DNA of 64,000 bases, from positions 1,116,001-1,180,000 of the forward strand of contig NZ_CAWLFA010000001.1 in the NCBI RefSeq assembly GCF_963860125.1. The letters run 5' to 3'. This document shows positions 9,679-19,195 of the stretch, piece by piece. Numbering within the stretch: the stretch's first letter is position 1; each line of letters begins with the position of its first letter. This stretch comes from Picosynechococcus sp. PCC 7002. GTDB lineage: Bacteria > Cyanobacteriota > Cyanobacteriia > Cyanobacteriales > MRBY01. The position numbers and the translations under genes are program-made. Below the pieces are notes generated by a model. It did not search any database, was not told the DNA's origin, and was given only the letters and a program-made list of their open reading frames with translations.

Positions 9679-9814
9679 GCACAAATCACAGGTAGAGATT
9701 CCGGGTAATCTGTTGCTTAATTTTTAAAGCTATTTTTGGCTAATTTTGATGGGAGCTGTGGTCACCATGGCTCTTTTTTATTGTTTAGAGGTTTCAGGGA
9801 AAGGATTTGGAATC

Positions 9815-10615
9815 ATGTTAAGGCGAGTGATTTTGGCGATCGCCATTGCCTTATGGTGGGGTCTATGGGTTGTTTGGGCGGCGCCTCAATCGCAGTTTTT
9901 GACAATCGCAAAAACCGTCGCAACCCCTTGGAATTACGCAGATCTTGGCCCCCAGCGGTGGGGCGAGTTGCAACCAGAGTTCCAGACCTGTGCCATTGGC
10001 GAAACCCAATCACCCTTGGCGCTTTTTCCTGAATCGTCTACTCCAGTTTCGGGGGCGTCGCTGCCTTGGCAGTATCAACCGAGTCTCGGGCTTATCCAGG
10101 CGACCAGTACCACTTTACAAATCCAAGTCACGGGGAATAACACCCTACAAATCGGCGTTGATCTTTACAAGCTTGAGCAAATTCATTTTCATTATCCCAG
10201 TGAGCACCATGTCCAGGGAAAACAATATGCCATGGAAGTTCACTTTGTCCATCGGCGTGCCACCCAAGGAGCCGCTGTTTTGGCGGTACTGGTTGAACCT
10301 GGAGCGATCAATCCGACGTTCACCCATATTTTGCAACGGTGGCCGACCCAAGCCCATCCCAGTCAGGTGATTCACTTCGATCCGGCGGCATTACTCCCCC
10401 AAGGCGATCGCCCTTATTTCCATTATCTTGGTTCTTTAACCACGCCCCCTTGCACGGAAGGAATTCGCTGGTTAGTTTTCGCACAACCCATTGCCTTAGG
10501 GGCAGCGCAAATCGAATATTACCAAGCTCTGTATGCACCAAATGCCCGCCCCCGACAAACAATGACGACCCATCAAGTGCAATATTATGTTCCCGGTCAG
10601 GAAACGAAAAATTAG
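9815..10615 (+). CDS. Exported alpha-type carbonic anhydrase
   Basis: From ATG 9815 the protein has 266 residues. I prefer this start to the one at 9746 because it gives a clean signal peptide (MLRRVILAIAIALWWGLW, cut near WAA) and has AAAGGA 12 bases upstream. Zinc ligands are visible as the two His of QIHFHYPSEH and the His of EVHFVH; LTTPPCTEGIRW is the conserved active-site wall. It converts CO2 and bicarbonate, probably in the periplasm or lumen. Its stop codon overlaps the stop of the convergent Rieske gene by four bases. Confidence 0.9.
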   Translation: MLRRVILAIAIALWWGLWVVWAAPQSQFLTIAKTVATPWNYADLGPQRWGELQPEFQTCAIGETQSPLALFPESSTPVSGASLPWQYQPSLGLIQATSTTLQIQVTGNNTLQIGVDLYKLEQIHFHYPSEHHVQGKQYAMEVHFVHRRATQGAAVLAVLVEPGAINPTFTHILQRWPTQAHPSQVIHFDPAALLPQGDRPYFHYLGSLTTPPCTEGIRWLVFAQPIALGAAQIEYYQALYAPNARPRQTMTTHQVQYYVPGQETKN

Positions 10616-11079
10616 GCTACTTTAACAAAAATATTCTCACCTTCTTGGCGGACTTCGTAGCGAGATAAACCGGCGGTGGCTGGCCCCTGAAGCAATTCAC
10701 CATCCAAGGCAAACCGTGAACCATGGCAATCACAAACCAGGTCAGCATCGGCCAATTTTACAGGACAGCCCCGATGGTTACAGGTGGGATCGACGGCCAC
10801 CAGGCTTTGGTCATTAGGATTGCGGAAAACATAGACTTTCTGTCCATTGACCTCTGTGGAAAGTTCGCCATTGGCATCGAGACTCCCCACAGCGGTGAAA
10901 TCGGCCACAAGGCTCGCGGCATCTTCTGCTTCAGCGATCGCCCCATCGTTGGCTGCGGCATCTTCTGCTTCACTGACTGCTGTTGATTCCGAGCCACCAG
11001 AACAGGCGGCTAAAATCGTCGGGAAAGAACTCGCAAGTAAACCTAAACCGAATAAACCTACAAATTGACGGCGTTCCAT
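10612..11079 (-). CDS. Rieske [2Fe-2S] lipoprotein
   Basis: 155 residues. The N-terminus MERRQFVGLFGLGLL has a twin-arginine export motif (RRQFVG) and a lipobox ending LAAC (Cys 26). A Ser/Ala/Glu-rich linker leads to a Rieske domain with CNHRGC and CDCHGSRF, which give the two Cys and two His ligands. It resembles the small Rieske protein PetC3 class rather than the cytochrome b6f PetC, because it lacks the transmembrane N-terminal helix and is probably lipid-anchored. Electron partner is unknown. Confidence 0.82.
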   Translation of the reverse strand: MERRQFVGLFGLGLLASSFPTILAACSGGSESTAVSEAEDAAANDGAIAEAEDAASLVADFTAVGSLDANGELSTEVNGQKVYVFRNPNDQSLVAVDPTCNHRGCPVKLADADLVCDCHGSRFALDGELLQGPATAGLSRYEVRQEGENIFVKVA

Positions 11080-11215
11080 AATTGTTTCTCAAGGGATGTC
11101 GAAAATGATGTCTTGACTGTTATAACGAATTTGAAAGGCGTTTTTCGGATTAATGGAGATTTCGTGAAAATGGCGGAGATTGGGATTGCGGTGGCGATCG
11201 CCCCGGAAAATGCCC

Positions 11216-12574
11216 CTAGCAATTGAGCGCTTGACGTTGAGCTTTCGCTTTTTGTAACGACTCAGCCCATTCTTGTTCTGGATCACTGTCAGCAACAATA
11301 CCGGCCCCCACCTGCCCGTAGACCGTCGCTGGCCCCTGGGAATTCGGCACATAAAGTAAAGTACGAATTAAGATATTGAGATCCAAATTTCCCCGTTGGT
11401 CTAGGTAGCCACAGGAACCGTAGAATAAACTGCGCCGCACCGGTTCTAGGGCTTCGATAATTTCCATACAGCGCACCTTCGGGCAACCAGTAATCGTCCC
11501 CCCCGGAAACATGCCCCGAATCAGATCTACCGCATCTTTGTCGGCGGCCAGTTCCCCCACCACATTACTGACTAGGTGAATGACGTGGCTATAGCGTTCT
11601 AGGACAAATTGCTCATCCACCACGACGCTGCCCCAGGTACAGGCCCGGCCAAGATCATTCCGCTCTAAGTCCACGAGCATGGTGTGTTCGGCCCGTTCCT
11701 TGGTATTAAGCAACAGTTCTTCGCCGAGGGCTTGGTCTTCGCTGGGAGTTTGTCCCCTGGGTCTGGTGCCGCCGATGGGACGGGTTTGGGCAAAGCGCCC
11801 CTGTTTTTGGATCAGACGTTCTGGGGAGCAACTGATCATCTCCCCCCAGGGCGATCGCCAATAGCTAGCAAAGGGGGAAGGATTGATCTGCTGGAGATGT
11901 TGATAAATGGCCCAACTGCTATGGGACGCTTGGGTACGGAAGCGCAGGGAAAGATTGGTCTGGAAAATATCGCCCACTTGGATATATTGTTTCGCCTGGC
12001 GCACAGCGTCGGTGTAGGCTTGGCGATCGCTCAGAAATTCGAGGGAAGGGGCCTCAGAGTTGACTGGAGGCTGATCAAGATCGGAGGATACACGCGGTTG
12101 ACTGAGTTGGGTTGTTAAACGATCGAGATCCGCAACGGTAGCCGCCGCCAGCCAAAGCACCTGTTGGTGGTGGTCAAGTACCGCAAAGGAATCGGGCTGG
12201 TACCAATAGGCCACTGGAAAGGGCAACGGATCGGGATTTTCGTAGGGGAGCGTTTCAATTTCCCAGGCAAAGTCATAACCGAGCCAGCCTAGATATCCCC
12301 CCGTAAAGGGCAAATGGGCGATCGCCGCCGGGGGATCTAGTTTTGTGGCGAGGAGCTGCTTTAAACAAGCAGTAATTTCCCCTAGGGCGGGCGTAAATAG
12401 CTGTTTGGCCCTCGGTGCCCCGGCACAGATGGAGTAGCGGGAAAGCTGGGGATAGTCCTTGGGGGTAGGGTAGGGGCTTTCGAGGAGGGTGGCAATCTTG
12501 GCTTGGCCGTATAGTCGCGTGAAAATTTCTGCACCAGTGCGTTGTGCTAACGGTTGCGATCGCCAATGCCACAT
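11216..12574 (-). CDS. pabB: Aminodeoxychorismate/anthranilate synthase component I (PabB-like)
   Basis: 452 residues of the chorismate-binding family. Recognisable blocks are PIGGTRPRG, GEELLLNTKERAEHTMLVDL, RNDLGRACTWGSV, FPGGTITGCPKVRCMEII and FYGSCGYLD. The TITGCPK block is closer to PabB than to TrpE, so amination of chorismate for folate synthesis is the preferred role; anthranilate synthase activity cannot be excluded. It needs a glutamine amidotransferase partner, which is not adjacent. Confidence 0.78.
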   Translation of the reverse strand: MWHWRSQPLAQRTGAEIFTRLYGQAKIATLLESPYPTPKDYPQLSRYSICAGAPRAKQLFTPALGEITACLKQLLATKLDPPAAIAHLPFTGGYLGWLGYDFAWEIETLPYENPDPLPFPVAYWYQPDSFAVLDHHQQVLWLAAATVADLDRLTTQLSQPRVSSDLDQPPVNSEAPSLEFLSDRQAYTDAVRQAKQYIQVGDIFQTNLSLRFRTQASHSSWAIYQHLQQINPSPFASYWRSPWGEMISCSPERLIQKQGRFAQTRPIGGTRPRGQTPSEDQALGEELLLNTKERAEHTMLVDLERNDLGRACTWGSVVVDEQFVLERYSHVIHLVSNVVGELAADKDAVDLIRGMFPGGTITGCPKVRCMEIIEALEPVRRSLFYGSCGYLDQRGNLDLNILIRTLLYVPNSQGPATVYGQVGAGIVADSDPEQEWAESLQKAKAQRQALNC

Positions 12575-12675
12575 ACATTCAACCCCAAGGAAAACTCCCT
12601 AGGATTTTGACATACTTTTTTGGCGCGATGGTATTGTCGTCAACACCGCAAAAGCGAATTAATTTTTTGAGCCAG

Positions 12676-13026
12676 CTATCCTTGGGTGGCCTTACCCCAA
12701 TCCAGACTACGCAGAAAATCTTGCACCAGTTTGCGACCAGCCACATTGTCGCCATAGTCCCCGGAGTCATCATAGAGCACTGACCAGCAATCGAGAATTT
12801 CAGTATCCAAGGCGGCACGAATTTTTGGGGCGGCAATAATGATATCGGCGCTGCGGTGGAGGGGGGTCGGGGCCTCGGCGGTTGCGTTCAACAAACACAG
12901 CGGCCGTAGCCAATAGCTAGCCTGGGCTTCAATAAATTGAATAACAGCACCATATAAGCGGCGATCGCCAGCGGCTAAGCAAACAATCTGCTGGGGTTTA
13001 AAAGGTTCTGTCGTGGTTTGGGACAT
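12676..13026 (-). CDS. Conserved cyanobacterial hypothetical protein
   Basis: From ATG 13026 the protein has 116 residues, beginning MSQTTTEPFKPQQIVCLAAG. A longer frame to 13149 exists, but its extra 41 residues look non-coding and cross a HIP1 site. The body (DRRLYGAVIQFIEAQASYWL followed by RPLCLL) is a soluble alpha/beta sequence that I recognise only as a cyanobacterial unknown. It has several Trp residues and no catalytic motif that I can name. It precedes pabB on the same strand by 101 bases and is divergent from menG. Confidence 0.62.
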   Translation of the reverse strand: MSQTTTEPFKPQQIVCLAAGDRRLYGAVIQFIEAQASYWLRPLCLLNATAEAPTPLHRSADIIIAAPKIRAALDTEILDCWSVLYDDSGDYGDNVAGRKLVQDFLRSLDWGKATQG

Positions 13027-13277
13027 TAGCAGTTCCAGGGGCAAGTTCAATGATTGAATAATCGGGGTGGAAAAAATTGACAATCTAGTTCCCCAGTTTA
13101 AGGCGATCGCCTCATTTTTTTCGCAAATCCCAGCGCTAGAACAAGACATCTTTACCCGTATTTCTTTACAATGGCTGAATGTCTTTAACGCCTGCTAAAT
13201 TAGCTTAAAAATTTTCAACTGAATCCCCTGAACATCCCCCATTGTTGCTCCCAGGGAGAGCCATCGCCCCCCAAACC

Positions 13278-13982
13278 ATGTCCAAACCGAACGCTGCCAC
13301 TGAAATCCAAGGAATTTTTAATCGCATTGCGCCCCAGTATGACGCGCTCAATGAATGGATTAGCCTCGGTCAGCATCGTATTTGGAAAAAAATGGCGGTG
13401 AAATGGAGTGGCGTTACCGGAGGCGATCTTGCCCTGGATGTGTGTTGCGGCAGTGGCGATTTAACTTTACTGCTAGCGAAAACCGTCGGCGTTTACGGCA
13501 AAACCGTTGGCATTGATTTTGCGAGCCAACAATTGGCGATCGCCGCCCAGAAACAAAACCGTCTTTGTCCTCACCTCGATATCCAGTGGCAGGAAGGAGA
13601 TGCTCTGGCTTTACCCTACCCCGACAATCATTTTGATGGGGCGACTATGGGCTATGGGCTGCGGAACGTTACCGATATTCCCCAGGCACTGCGGGAATTA
13701 CAACGGGTGTTAAAACCGGGCAAAAAAGTGGCTATTTTAGATTTTCACCGTCCGGATAATCCTGGGAAACAGATGTTCCAACAATGGTATCTGGATCGCT
13801 TTGTGGTGCCCCTCGCAGAACGATTCCAACTCACCCCCGAATACGCTTACATTCAACCCAGTATCGAACGGTTTCCCACCGGAAAAACCCAAGAAAAACT
13901 GGCTAAAGAAGCAGGTTTTCGGAACGCAATTCACTACGGCATCGTCGGCGATATGATGGGTGTACTAGTGGCTACCAAGTGA
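13278..13982 (+). CDS. menG: Demethylphylloquinone methyltransferase (MenG/UbiE)
   Basis: 234 residues from ATG 13278 (MSKPNAATEIQGIFNRIAPQ); the frame extends upstream to 13242 but family members start here. The SAM-binding motif is LDVCCGSGDLTLLL, followed by GLRNVTDIPQALRELQRVLK and the UbiE signature YGIVGDMMGVLVATK at the end. It methylates the naphthoquinone ring in the last step of phylloquinone synthesis, supplying the photosystem I A1 cofactor. Sixteen bases separate it from the phosphatase gene downstream, suggesting one transcript. Confidence 0.9.
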   Translation: MSKPNAATEIQGIFNRIAPQYDALNEWISLGQHRIWKKMAVKWSGVTGGDLALDVCCGSGDLTLLLAKTVGVYGKTVGIDFASQQLAIAAQKQNRLCPHLDIQWQEGDALALPYPDNHFDGATMGYGLRNVTDIPQALRELQRVLKPGKKVAILDFHRPDNPGKQMFQQWYLDRFVVPLAERFQLTPEYAYIQPSIERFPTGKTQEKLAKEAGFRNAIHYGIVGDMMGVLVATK

Positions 13983-13998
13983 CGGGGATAGGGGACAC

Positions 13999-14718
13999 AT
14001 GGGTCAGCGACGAATCTGTATAGGAGATGTGCATGGTCATTACGATACGTTGATGGCCCTGCTGGAGCTGGTTGCGCCCGGAACAGAAGATGCGGTTTAC
14101 TTCCTCGGTGATCTGATTGACCGAGGCCCCAAAAGTGCAGACATTATTGAGTTTGTGCGCCGTAGTTCCTATCAGTCTCTCCTCGGTAACCATGAAATGA
14201 TGATGCTAGAGGCGATCGCCAACGATGGCAGCGTCCAGCAAGAAACCTTTATCGCCTGGTACCATAGCGGCGGTGCGAATACCCTCCAAAGCTATAATCA
14301 CCGCATCCCGGCCGAACATTTACAATGGTTGCGACAGCGGCCCACCCACCTCGATCTAGGGGATGTTTGGTTAGTCCATGCGGGCCTTTCCCCCCACCTA
14401 CCCATCGAGCAACAGGGGGCGGAACAATTCTGTTGGGTGCGCAGTGAGTTTCATTCCATGACCCAGCCCTACTTTGCCAATAAGCTGATTATTGTCGGCC
14501 ATACGATCACCTTCACCTTTCCGGGGGTACAACCGGGACAGGTGGTGCAGGGGCCGGGCTGGTTGGACATTGACACCGGGGTCTACCACACCAAAAGCGG
14601 CTGGTTAACTGCTTTTGATATTGACCAGCGCCAAATCTATCAAGTCAATAGCCACACCGCCGAAAAACGCCAACTCCCCCTAGATGCGATCGCCGTTACA
14701 CCCTTTTTATCGTTCTAG
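13999..14718 (+). CDS. PPP-family metallophosphatase
   Basis: 239 residues. The metal-binding signature of the PPP family is complete: GDVHGHYDTL (about 9-18), FLGDLIDRGPKSADI (about 35-49), LLGNHEMM, plus the later VHAGLSP and GHT histidines. Such proteins dephosphorylate Ser/Thr-phosphoproteins or act on dinucleotide polyphosphates; the true substrate cannot be read here. It follows menG by 16 bases and is followed by tRNA-Ser. Confidence 0.85.
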   Translation: MGQRRICIGDVHGHYDTLMALLELVAPGTEDAVYFLGDLIDRGPKSADIIEFVRRSSYQSLLGNHEMMMLEAIANDGSVQQETFIAWYHSGGANTLQSYNHRIPAEHLQWLRQRPTHLDLGDVWLVHAGLSPHLPIEQQGAEQFCWVRSEFHSMTQPYFANKLIIVGHTITFTFPGVQPGQVVQGPGWLDIDTGVYHTKSGWLTAFDIDQRQIYQVNSHTAEKRQLPLDAIAVTPFLSF

Positions 14719-14805
14719 TCGCCAGCCTTGGCCACACAGGTTTTCTTAGAATTTTTCCGATCAGCAGTCGAGATTCACGCTATGATACTTTTGCTAATCA
14801 CTTTT

Positions 14806-14892
14806 GGAGAGGTGGCAGAGCGGTTGAATGCGCCTGACTTGAAATCAGGTTTCGGGGCAACTCGGACGGGGGTTCGAATCCCCCCCTCTCCG
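14806..14892 (+). tRNA. tRNA-Ser (anticodon UGA)
   Basis: GGAGAGG (14806-14812) pairs with CCTCTCC (14885-14891), with discriminator G at 14892. The anticodon arm reads CCTGA-CTTGAAA-TCAGG, giving anticodon TGA. A long variable arm of class II type precedes the T arm GGGGG-TTCGAAT-CCCCC. No CCA is encoded. Confidence 0.96.
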
Positions 14893-15056
14893 TACAGATT
14901 TTTTAATTCATTTTTTCAAATAACAAACTGTCGTCGCCCCAATTGCTGGTTCCTCTATTTGTGAATAAATAAAATTTTTGGGATATTTTCCTGCGCCGGG
15001 GCGATGGATTTAGGCAAAATAATGAGAAGCGCTTGCCTGAGAATAATTCTGTCTCC

Positions 15057-16247
15057 ATGTCTAAACCTGATTTTTTCCCGACCCAAACTGAGCCGATGCT
15101 CGTGCGTTTAGTGCAAAGTATTGCCTATTGGGTGGGGCGTTTTAAATATCAACTGAAATTGCGGGTGAGCGAGGCAGATCTCGGTAAAATCCGGGATTTG
15201 GGAGATGCACGCGTGATCTTTATGCCCAATCACCCCACCTTTGACGATGGCTTGGTGCTGTTTTTGCTTTCGGCCCAGTTGGGAGAAATCTTCCATTACC
15301 TGGTGGCCTACGAAAATTTTACGGCGCAACTCGCCGGGTTTTTGCAAAAGATGGGCTGTTATTCCATTCGTCGGGGCCTTGGCGATCGCCGCAGTATTGC
15401 CCACACGTTAGATCTGTTGAAACAGGAACGCTCCCGGATGGTGATTTTTCCGGAGGGGGGCTGTTCCTTTCAAAATGATGCAATCATGCCCTTTCGCACC
15501 GGAGCGATTCAATTGCCGATGCAAGCGATGTTGGCGATCGCCAAACAAGAGGGTCAATTTCCCCCCTGTTATCTGGTGCCCATTAGCATCAAATATCGCT
15601 ACCTCAAGGCCCCTGAACTGATTATTCAGCAGAGCCTCAAAACCCTAGAGCAGAAACTAGAAATTACCCCCAGTGACCCCGAACCCTATGGCCGTCTGCG
15701 GGGGGTCGCCCAGGTGGTGATGCAGCAACTAGAAGCAGAATATAACCTCACTCCGGCGGCCGATGATGATTGGAATGACCGAATTGAGCGCATTCGGAAC
15801 CGGGCCCTCAGCCTCTGTGAAACGGAATTGGGCCTAAATTTTCCAGAGGATTTCCCGCTCCGGGAACGGGTTTATAAAATGCAGGCGCTCCTCATTGAAA
15901 AAGCCGATGGAGAGATGGCCCTCGACCTCGACACCTACGAAAGCCTCTACCAAACAACGGTGCGCTTACTGAACTTCGATGCGATCTACGATGGCTATGT
16001 GGGGGATCATCCAAGCCCTGAACGGTTTATCGATACCCTCACTCGCCTAGAACGGGAGGTGTTTCGGGTGGAAATTCCCGCGCCGAAGGGACTCCACGAG
16101 GGCTGGCTCCGGGTGGGCACACCGATTAATCTCCAGGATTATGTCGCCCAATATAAAGGCGATCGCCAGGGCACCCTGCAGCAACTCACAGACGCAATGC
16201 AGTACGAAGTGCAGAACAACCTCCTCGATATGATTTATCATCCTTAG
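15057..16247 (+). CDS. PlsC-type acyltransferase
   Basis: 396 residues from ATG 15057; the frame opens at a TTG eight codons earlier, but the ATG is the more likely start. The acyltransferase motif HX4D is present as NHPTFDDG (about 52-59), and FPEGGCSFQNDAIMPFRTGA is the glycerolipid-binding block. The C-terminal 180 residues are helical and not typical of small PlsC enzymes. It probably transfers an acyl chain to lysophosphatidate or a related acceptor at the membrane. No strong transmembrane helix is obvious, so it may be peripheral. Confidence 0.75.
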   Translation: MSKPDFFPTQTEPMLVRLVQSIAYWVGRFKYQLKLRVSEADLGKIRDLGDARVIFMPNHPTFDDGLVLFLLSAQLGEIFHYLVAYENFTAQLAGFLQKMGCYSIRRGLGDRRSIAHTLDLLKQERSRMVIFPEGGCSFQNDAIMPFRTGAIQLPMQAMLAIAKQEGQFPPCYLVPISIKYRYLKAPELIIQQSLKTLEQKLEITPSDPEPYGRLRGVAQVVMQQLEAEYNLTPAADDDWNDRIERIRNRALSLCETELGLNFPEDFPLRERVYKMQALLIEKADGEMALDLDTYESLYQTTVRLLNFDAIYDGYVGDHPSPERFIDTLTRLEREVFRVEIPAPKGLHEGWLRVGTPINLQDYVAQYKGDRQGTLQQLTDAMQYEVQNNLLDMIYHP

Positions 16248-16389
16248 AATATTGGCAAAAATAAAAATTCCCCCAAACCAACCATCGATCTAAGCTGAAA
16301 TCACCGTTCCTTGATAACGTTAAAACAGGGTGATTAAGACGCCTCTCAATCCCTTCTACCCCAGCCCTAAAGTGTGAGGAGAATCTACT

Positions 16390-17322
16390 GTGGATGCCGC
16401 CAGTCAACAAAAAATTCTCGGCTATTTCATTGAAGAAGCCAAAGAACACCTTGAAACCTTAGAACAGGGCATCCTGGAGCTGTCGGAGGTGGTGGATGAT
16501 ACCGAACGGGTCAATGAACTTTTCCGGGCCGCCCACTCAGTAAAAGGGGGGGCAGCGATGTTGGGCTACACGAGCATCCAAAAAACGGCCCACCGCCTCG
16601 AAGATGCGTTCAAGGTCTTTAAGGACAATACGATTACCGTCGATGAAACCCTCAAGTCTCTTTTTCTCAATGCCTACGATGTGCTCCAAGAGCTCCTCGA
16701 AAAGCTGCAAAGTCCCTTTGGCCTCCAGGAAGAAGAAATTGAAAAAATCATGGCGGAGGCTGACCCTCAATTCAGCGAATTACAAAAGTATTTGGATCGT
16801 CTCGCCGTCAGCGATAACCGTAATCCTGTCGTTTCTCCAGAGGTTGCGCCGCCGCCGCTAACGCCTGCCCCCACGGGATCACCAACGGCGACGGGGTTTT
16901 CCTTTGGGCCGCAAGTTCGTGGCTTGTTGCAGCAAATGTTGGGACTATTTCGCCAGGATGCCACCCCAGAATGCCGCCAGCAACTCCAAAAGCTCTGTAT
17001 TGAACTGGCTAAACTGAATAAAAAAGCGAAACCTTGGCAAAAATTACTCAAGGCAAGTCATAAGGCGATCGCCAATCCGGCCCATCGTTTTTCGACCCTT
17101 GCCCCCATTGTGCTTAAAAGCATCAAAGAAGCTGCTGACCATTTAGAACGCAACGAACCGGAACGCATTAGCCTGCCAACGGATTTAAAAAATTTGGCGA
17201 TCGCCCAACTCCCCTACATTCTGATTCCCACAGAACCCAAGGAGGCCGCCCAAATCTTGAACAGTGCCTTTAGTGAAGCCCAACTGGCCCAATTGGTCCA
17301 GGCCCTGAAACATCGCGCTTAG
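16390..17322 (+). CDS. Hpt-domain phosphotransfer protein
   Basis: 310 residues starting at GTG 16390, preceded by a good ribosome site (GAGGAGA). The N-terminal Hpt domain has FRAAHSVKGGAAMLGYTSIQ with the phospho-accepting His at residue 49. A Pro/Thr-rich linker (about 150-175) leads to a helical C-terminal domain of unknown type. No kinase or receiver domain is present, so it probably relays phosphate within a CheA/PilL-like taxis or pilus pathway. No other pathway gene is adjacent. Confidence 0.8.
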   Translation: MDAASQQKILGYFIEEAKEHLETLEQGILELSEVVDDTERVNELFRAAHSVKGGAAMLGYTSIQKTAHRLEDAFKVFKDNTITVDETLKSLFLNAYDVLQELLEKLQSPFGLQEEEIEKIMAEADPQFSELQKYLDRLAVSDNRNPVVSPEVAPPPLTPAPTGSPTATGFSFGPQVRGLLQQMLGLFRQDATPECRQQLQKLCIELAKLNKKAKPWQKLLKASHKAIANPAHRFSTLAPIVLKSIKEAADHLERNEPERISLPTDLKNLAIAQLPYILIPTEPKEAAQILNSAFSEAQLAQLVQALKHRA

Positions 17323-17445
17323 TATTCTGCCAAGTTTCCGAACTGAACCCGAATCACGAAAATCACTATGGCGATCGCCCCCTGGGTAGTGAATGGTCAG
17401 TCTCTTAATGCTTGAAATACCTGTATCAATGTTTGAGATAATCAC

Positions 17446-17485
17446 AACAAAAGAGGCCCAACCCTGGGGCTGAACCTCCTTGCTT
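17446..17485 (-). terminator. Terminator downstream of murA
   Basis: On the minus strand GAGGTTCAGCCC (17478-17467) pairs with GGGTTGGGCCTC (17464-17453); the two innermost pairs must open to leave a loop of about six bases. Four T follow immediately. It lies 38 bases past the murA stop. The plus strand also shows a T-run after the stem, so it may work in both directions. Confidence 0.7.
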
Positions 17486-17516
17486 TTTCTAAACTGAGTA
17501 GAAATTGAAAGATTGG

Positions 17517-18848
17517 TTAGAGGGTTGCAGTCAGACGCTCAATCCTTGCCCCTAGAGCTTTAAACTTCCCTTCAAGGTCATCATAGCCCCGATCCATGTG
17601 GTGTACCTCGCGCATGATGGTTGTGCCCTCAGCCGCTAAACCAACCAGAACCAAGGCTGCTGAAGCCCGGAGATCGGTCGCCATTACGGGAGCCCCAGAC
17701 AAAAAAGGTACCCCTTTAATAATGGCGTTATTGCCCTTGACTTTGACATCCGCCCCCATGCGCTTAAATTCTGCGACGTGGTGCATCCGGTTTTCAAAAA
17801 CCGTTTCCGTGACGACACTGCTCCCTTCACAGAGGGTGAGCAACGCCATGAACTGGGCTTGCATATCCGTGGGGAAACCAGGATAGGGCAGGGTTTCGAT
17901 ATCCGTCGCCCGGAGAATCCCTTGGGGTTTGATCCGCAGACGGTTCGGCCCTTCGGCAATCACCTTTGTCCCCGTTGCTTCGAGCTTGGCAATCACCGGT
18001 AAAAGATGGTCTGGGACGACGGGAAAGACGCTAAATTCTGACTGGGTAATGGCCCCGGCCACGAGAAAAGTCCCGGCTTCAATGCGGTCGGGAATAATCG
18101 GGTAGTCGGTAGCGTGGAGGCGATCGCACCCTTGAATCACAATTTTGTTGCTGCCATCTCCGCTAATGTATGCCCCCATAGACCGACAGAAGTTTGCCAG
18201 ATCAACAATCTCTGGCTCCTGGGCGGCATTTTCAATGATTGTTTCCCCTTCAGCGAGGGTTGCCGCCATCATCAGGGTTTCGGTCGCCCCAACGCTCGGA
18301 TAATCTAAGTAGATTTTGGCCCCCTGGAGCCGTCGTCGATTTCCCTTGACTGTCGCTTGGACAACCCCATGTTCAATAATCACCTCGGCCCCCATCGCCT
18401 GGAGACCTCGCACATGGAGATCTACGGGCCTAGCACCAATGGCACAGCCCCCCGGCATCGGCACTTTAGCTTCCCCAAGGCGGGCCAGGAGTGGGCCAAT
18501 AACAAAAAAGCTCGCCCGCAGCTTGGATACCAATTCGTAGGGCGCTTCTGCTGTCCTAAGGTGACGGGTATCGAAATCAAGGTTACCAGGGGTCGCAACG
18601 ATTTGAACCCCAAGGGCGGCAATCACTTCGGCCATCCGTTTGATATCCGCCAAGTCGGGGATATTTGTCAGACGACATTGATCACTACAGAGTAGGGTTC
18701 CCGCCATGATGGCCAGGGCAGAATTTTTCGCGCCACTGATCCTAACCTCGCCACTGAGGGGATGTCGCCCTTCAATTTTAAGGATGGTTTCAGCGGTCGC
18801 ACGGGTGGGGGTGAGGGGGGCAGAAGTTTTAATGGGTCGATCCTCCAC
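17517..18848 (-). CDS. murA: UDP-N-acetylglucosamine 1-carboxyvinyltransferase MurA
   Basis: 443 residues. It starts with a short extension, then [20 protein letters not shown] with the conserved Lys-Asn pair. The catalytic loop is [20 protein letters not shown], whose Cys takes part in PEP binding and is the fosfomycin target. [17 protein letters not shown] is the conserved C-terminal block. It transfers enolpyruvate from PEP to UDP-GlcNAc, the first committed step of peptidoglycan synthesis in the cytoplasm. It is divergent from tRNA-Leu. Confidence 0.96.
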   Translation of the reverse strand: MEDRPIKTSAPLTPTRATAETILKIEGRHPLSGEVRISGAKNSALAIMAGTLLCSDQCRLTNIPDLADIKRMAEVIAALGVQIVATPGNLDFDTRHLRTAEAPYELVSKLRASFFVIGPLLARLGEAKVPMPGGCAIGARPVDLHVRGLQAMGAEVIIEHGVVQATVKGNRRRLQGAKIYLDYPSVGATETLMMAATLAEGETIIENAAQEPEIVDLANFCRSMGAYISGDGSNKIVIQGCDRLHATDYPIIPDRIEAGTFLVAGAITQSEFSVFPVVPDHLLPVIAKLEATGTKVIAEGPNRLRIKPQGILRATDIETLPYPGFPTDMQAQFMALLTLCEGSSVVTETVFENRMHHVAEFKRMGADVKVKGNNAIIKGVPFLSGAPVMATDLRASAALVLVGLAAEGTTIMREVHHMDRGYDDLEGKFKALGARIERLTATL

Positions 18849-19050
18849 AAATGGAAAGAAGATGGGGGAAATTTTGTCAAATTTTCGTCTTGATTCTACC
18901 GGAAAGTCTTGGTCTATGTTGCTCAGAATTACACTTTTTTGTTCACGGTTTAGAATAGGTTTCTTGGTAATAGATAATCTTTTGGCAATTGGCTTGACGC
19001 TTTTCGTTCTTCAAGTAATAATTGTTGATTGTGTAATTACATATTTACCT

Positions 19051-19136
19051 GCGGAACTGGCGGAATTGGTAGACGCGCTAGATTCAGGTTCTAGTGGGAG
19101 TTTTATCCCTTGCGAGTTCAAGTCTCGCGTTCCGCA
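19051..19136 (+). tRNA. tRNA-Leu (anticodon CAG)
   Basis: GCGGAAC (19051-19057) pairs with GTTCCGC (19129-19135), with discriminator A at 19136. The anticodon arm reads CTAGA-TTCAGGT-TCTAG, giving anticodon CAG. A class II variable arm (TGGGAGTTTTATCCC) and the T arm GCGAG-TTCAAGT-CTCGC complete it. Confidence 0.96.
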
Positions 19137-19195
19137 TCTATCCGGCAAAAGTTGTTTGCCTTGCCTGAAGCCTTTTGACGACAACGGTAAGGTCG

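Noticed and set aside
11089..11352. Minus-strand frame ending ISINPKNAFQIRYNSQDIIF
   Set aside because: It overlaps the 3' end of the pabB-like gene and has no start codon in the non-overlapping part; at best a decayed fragment.
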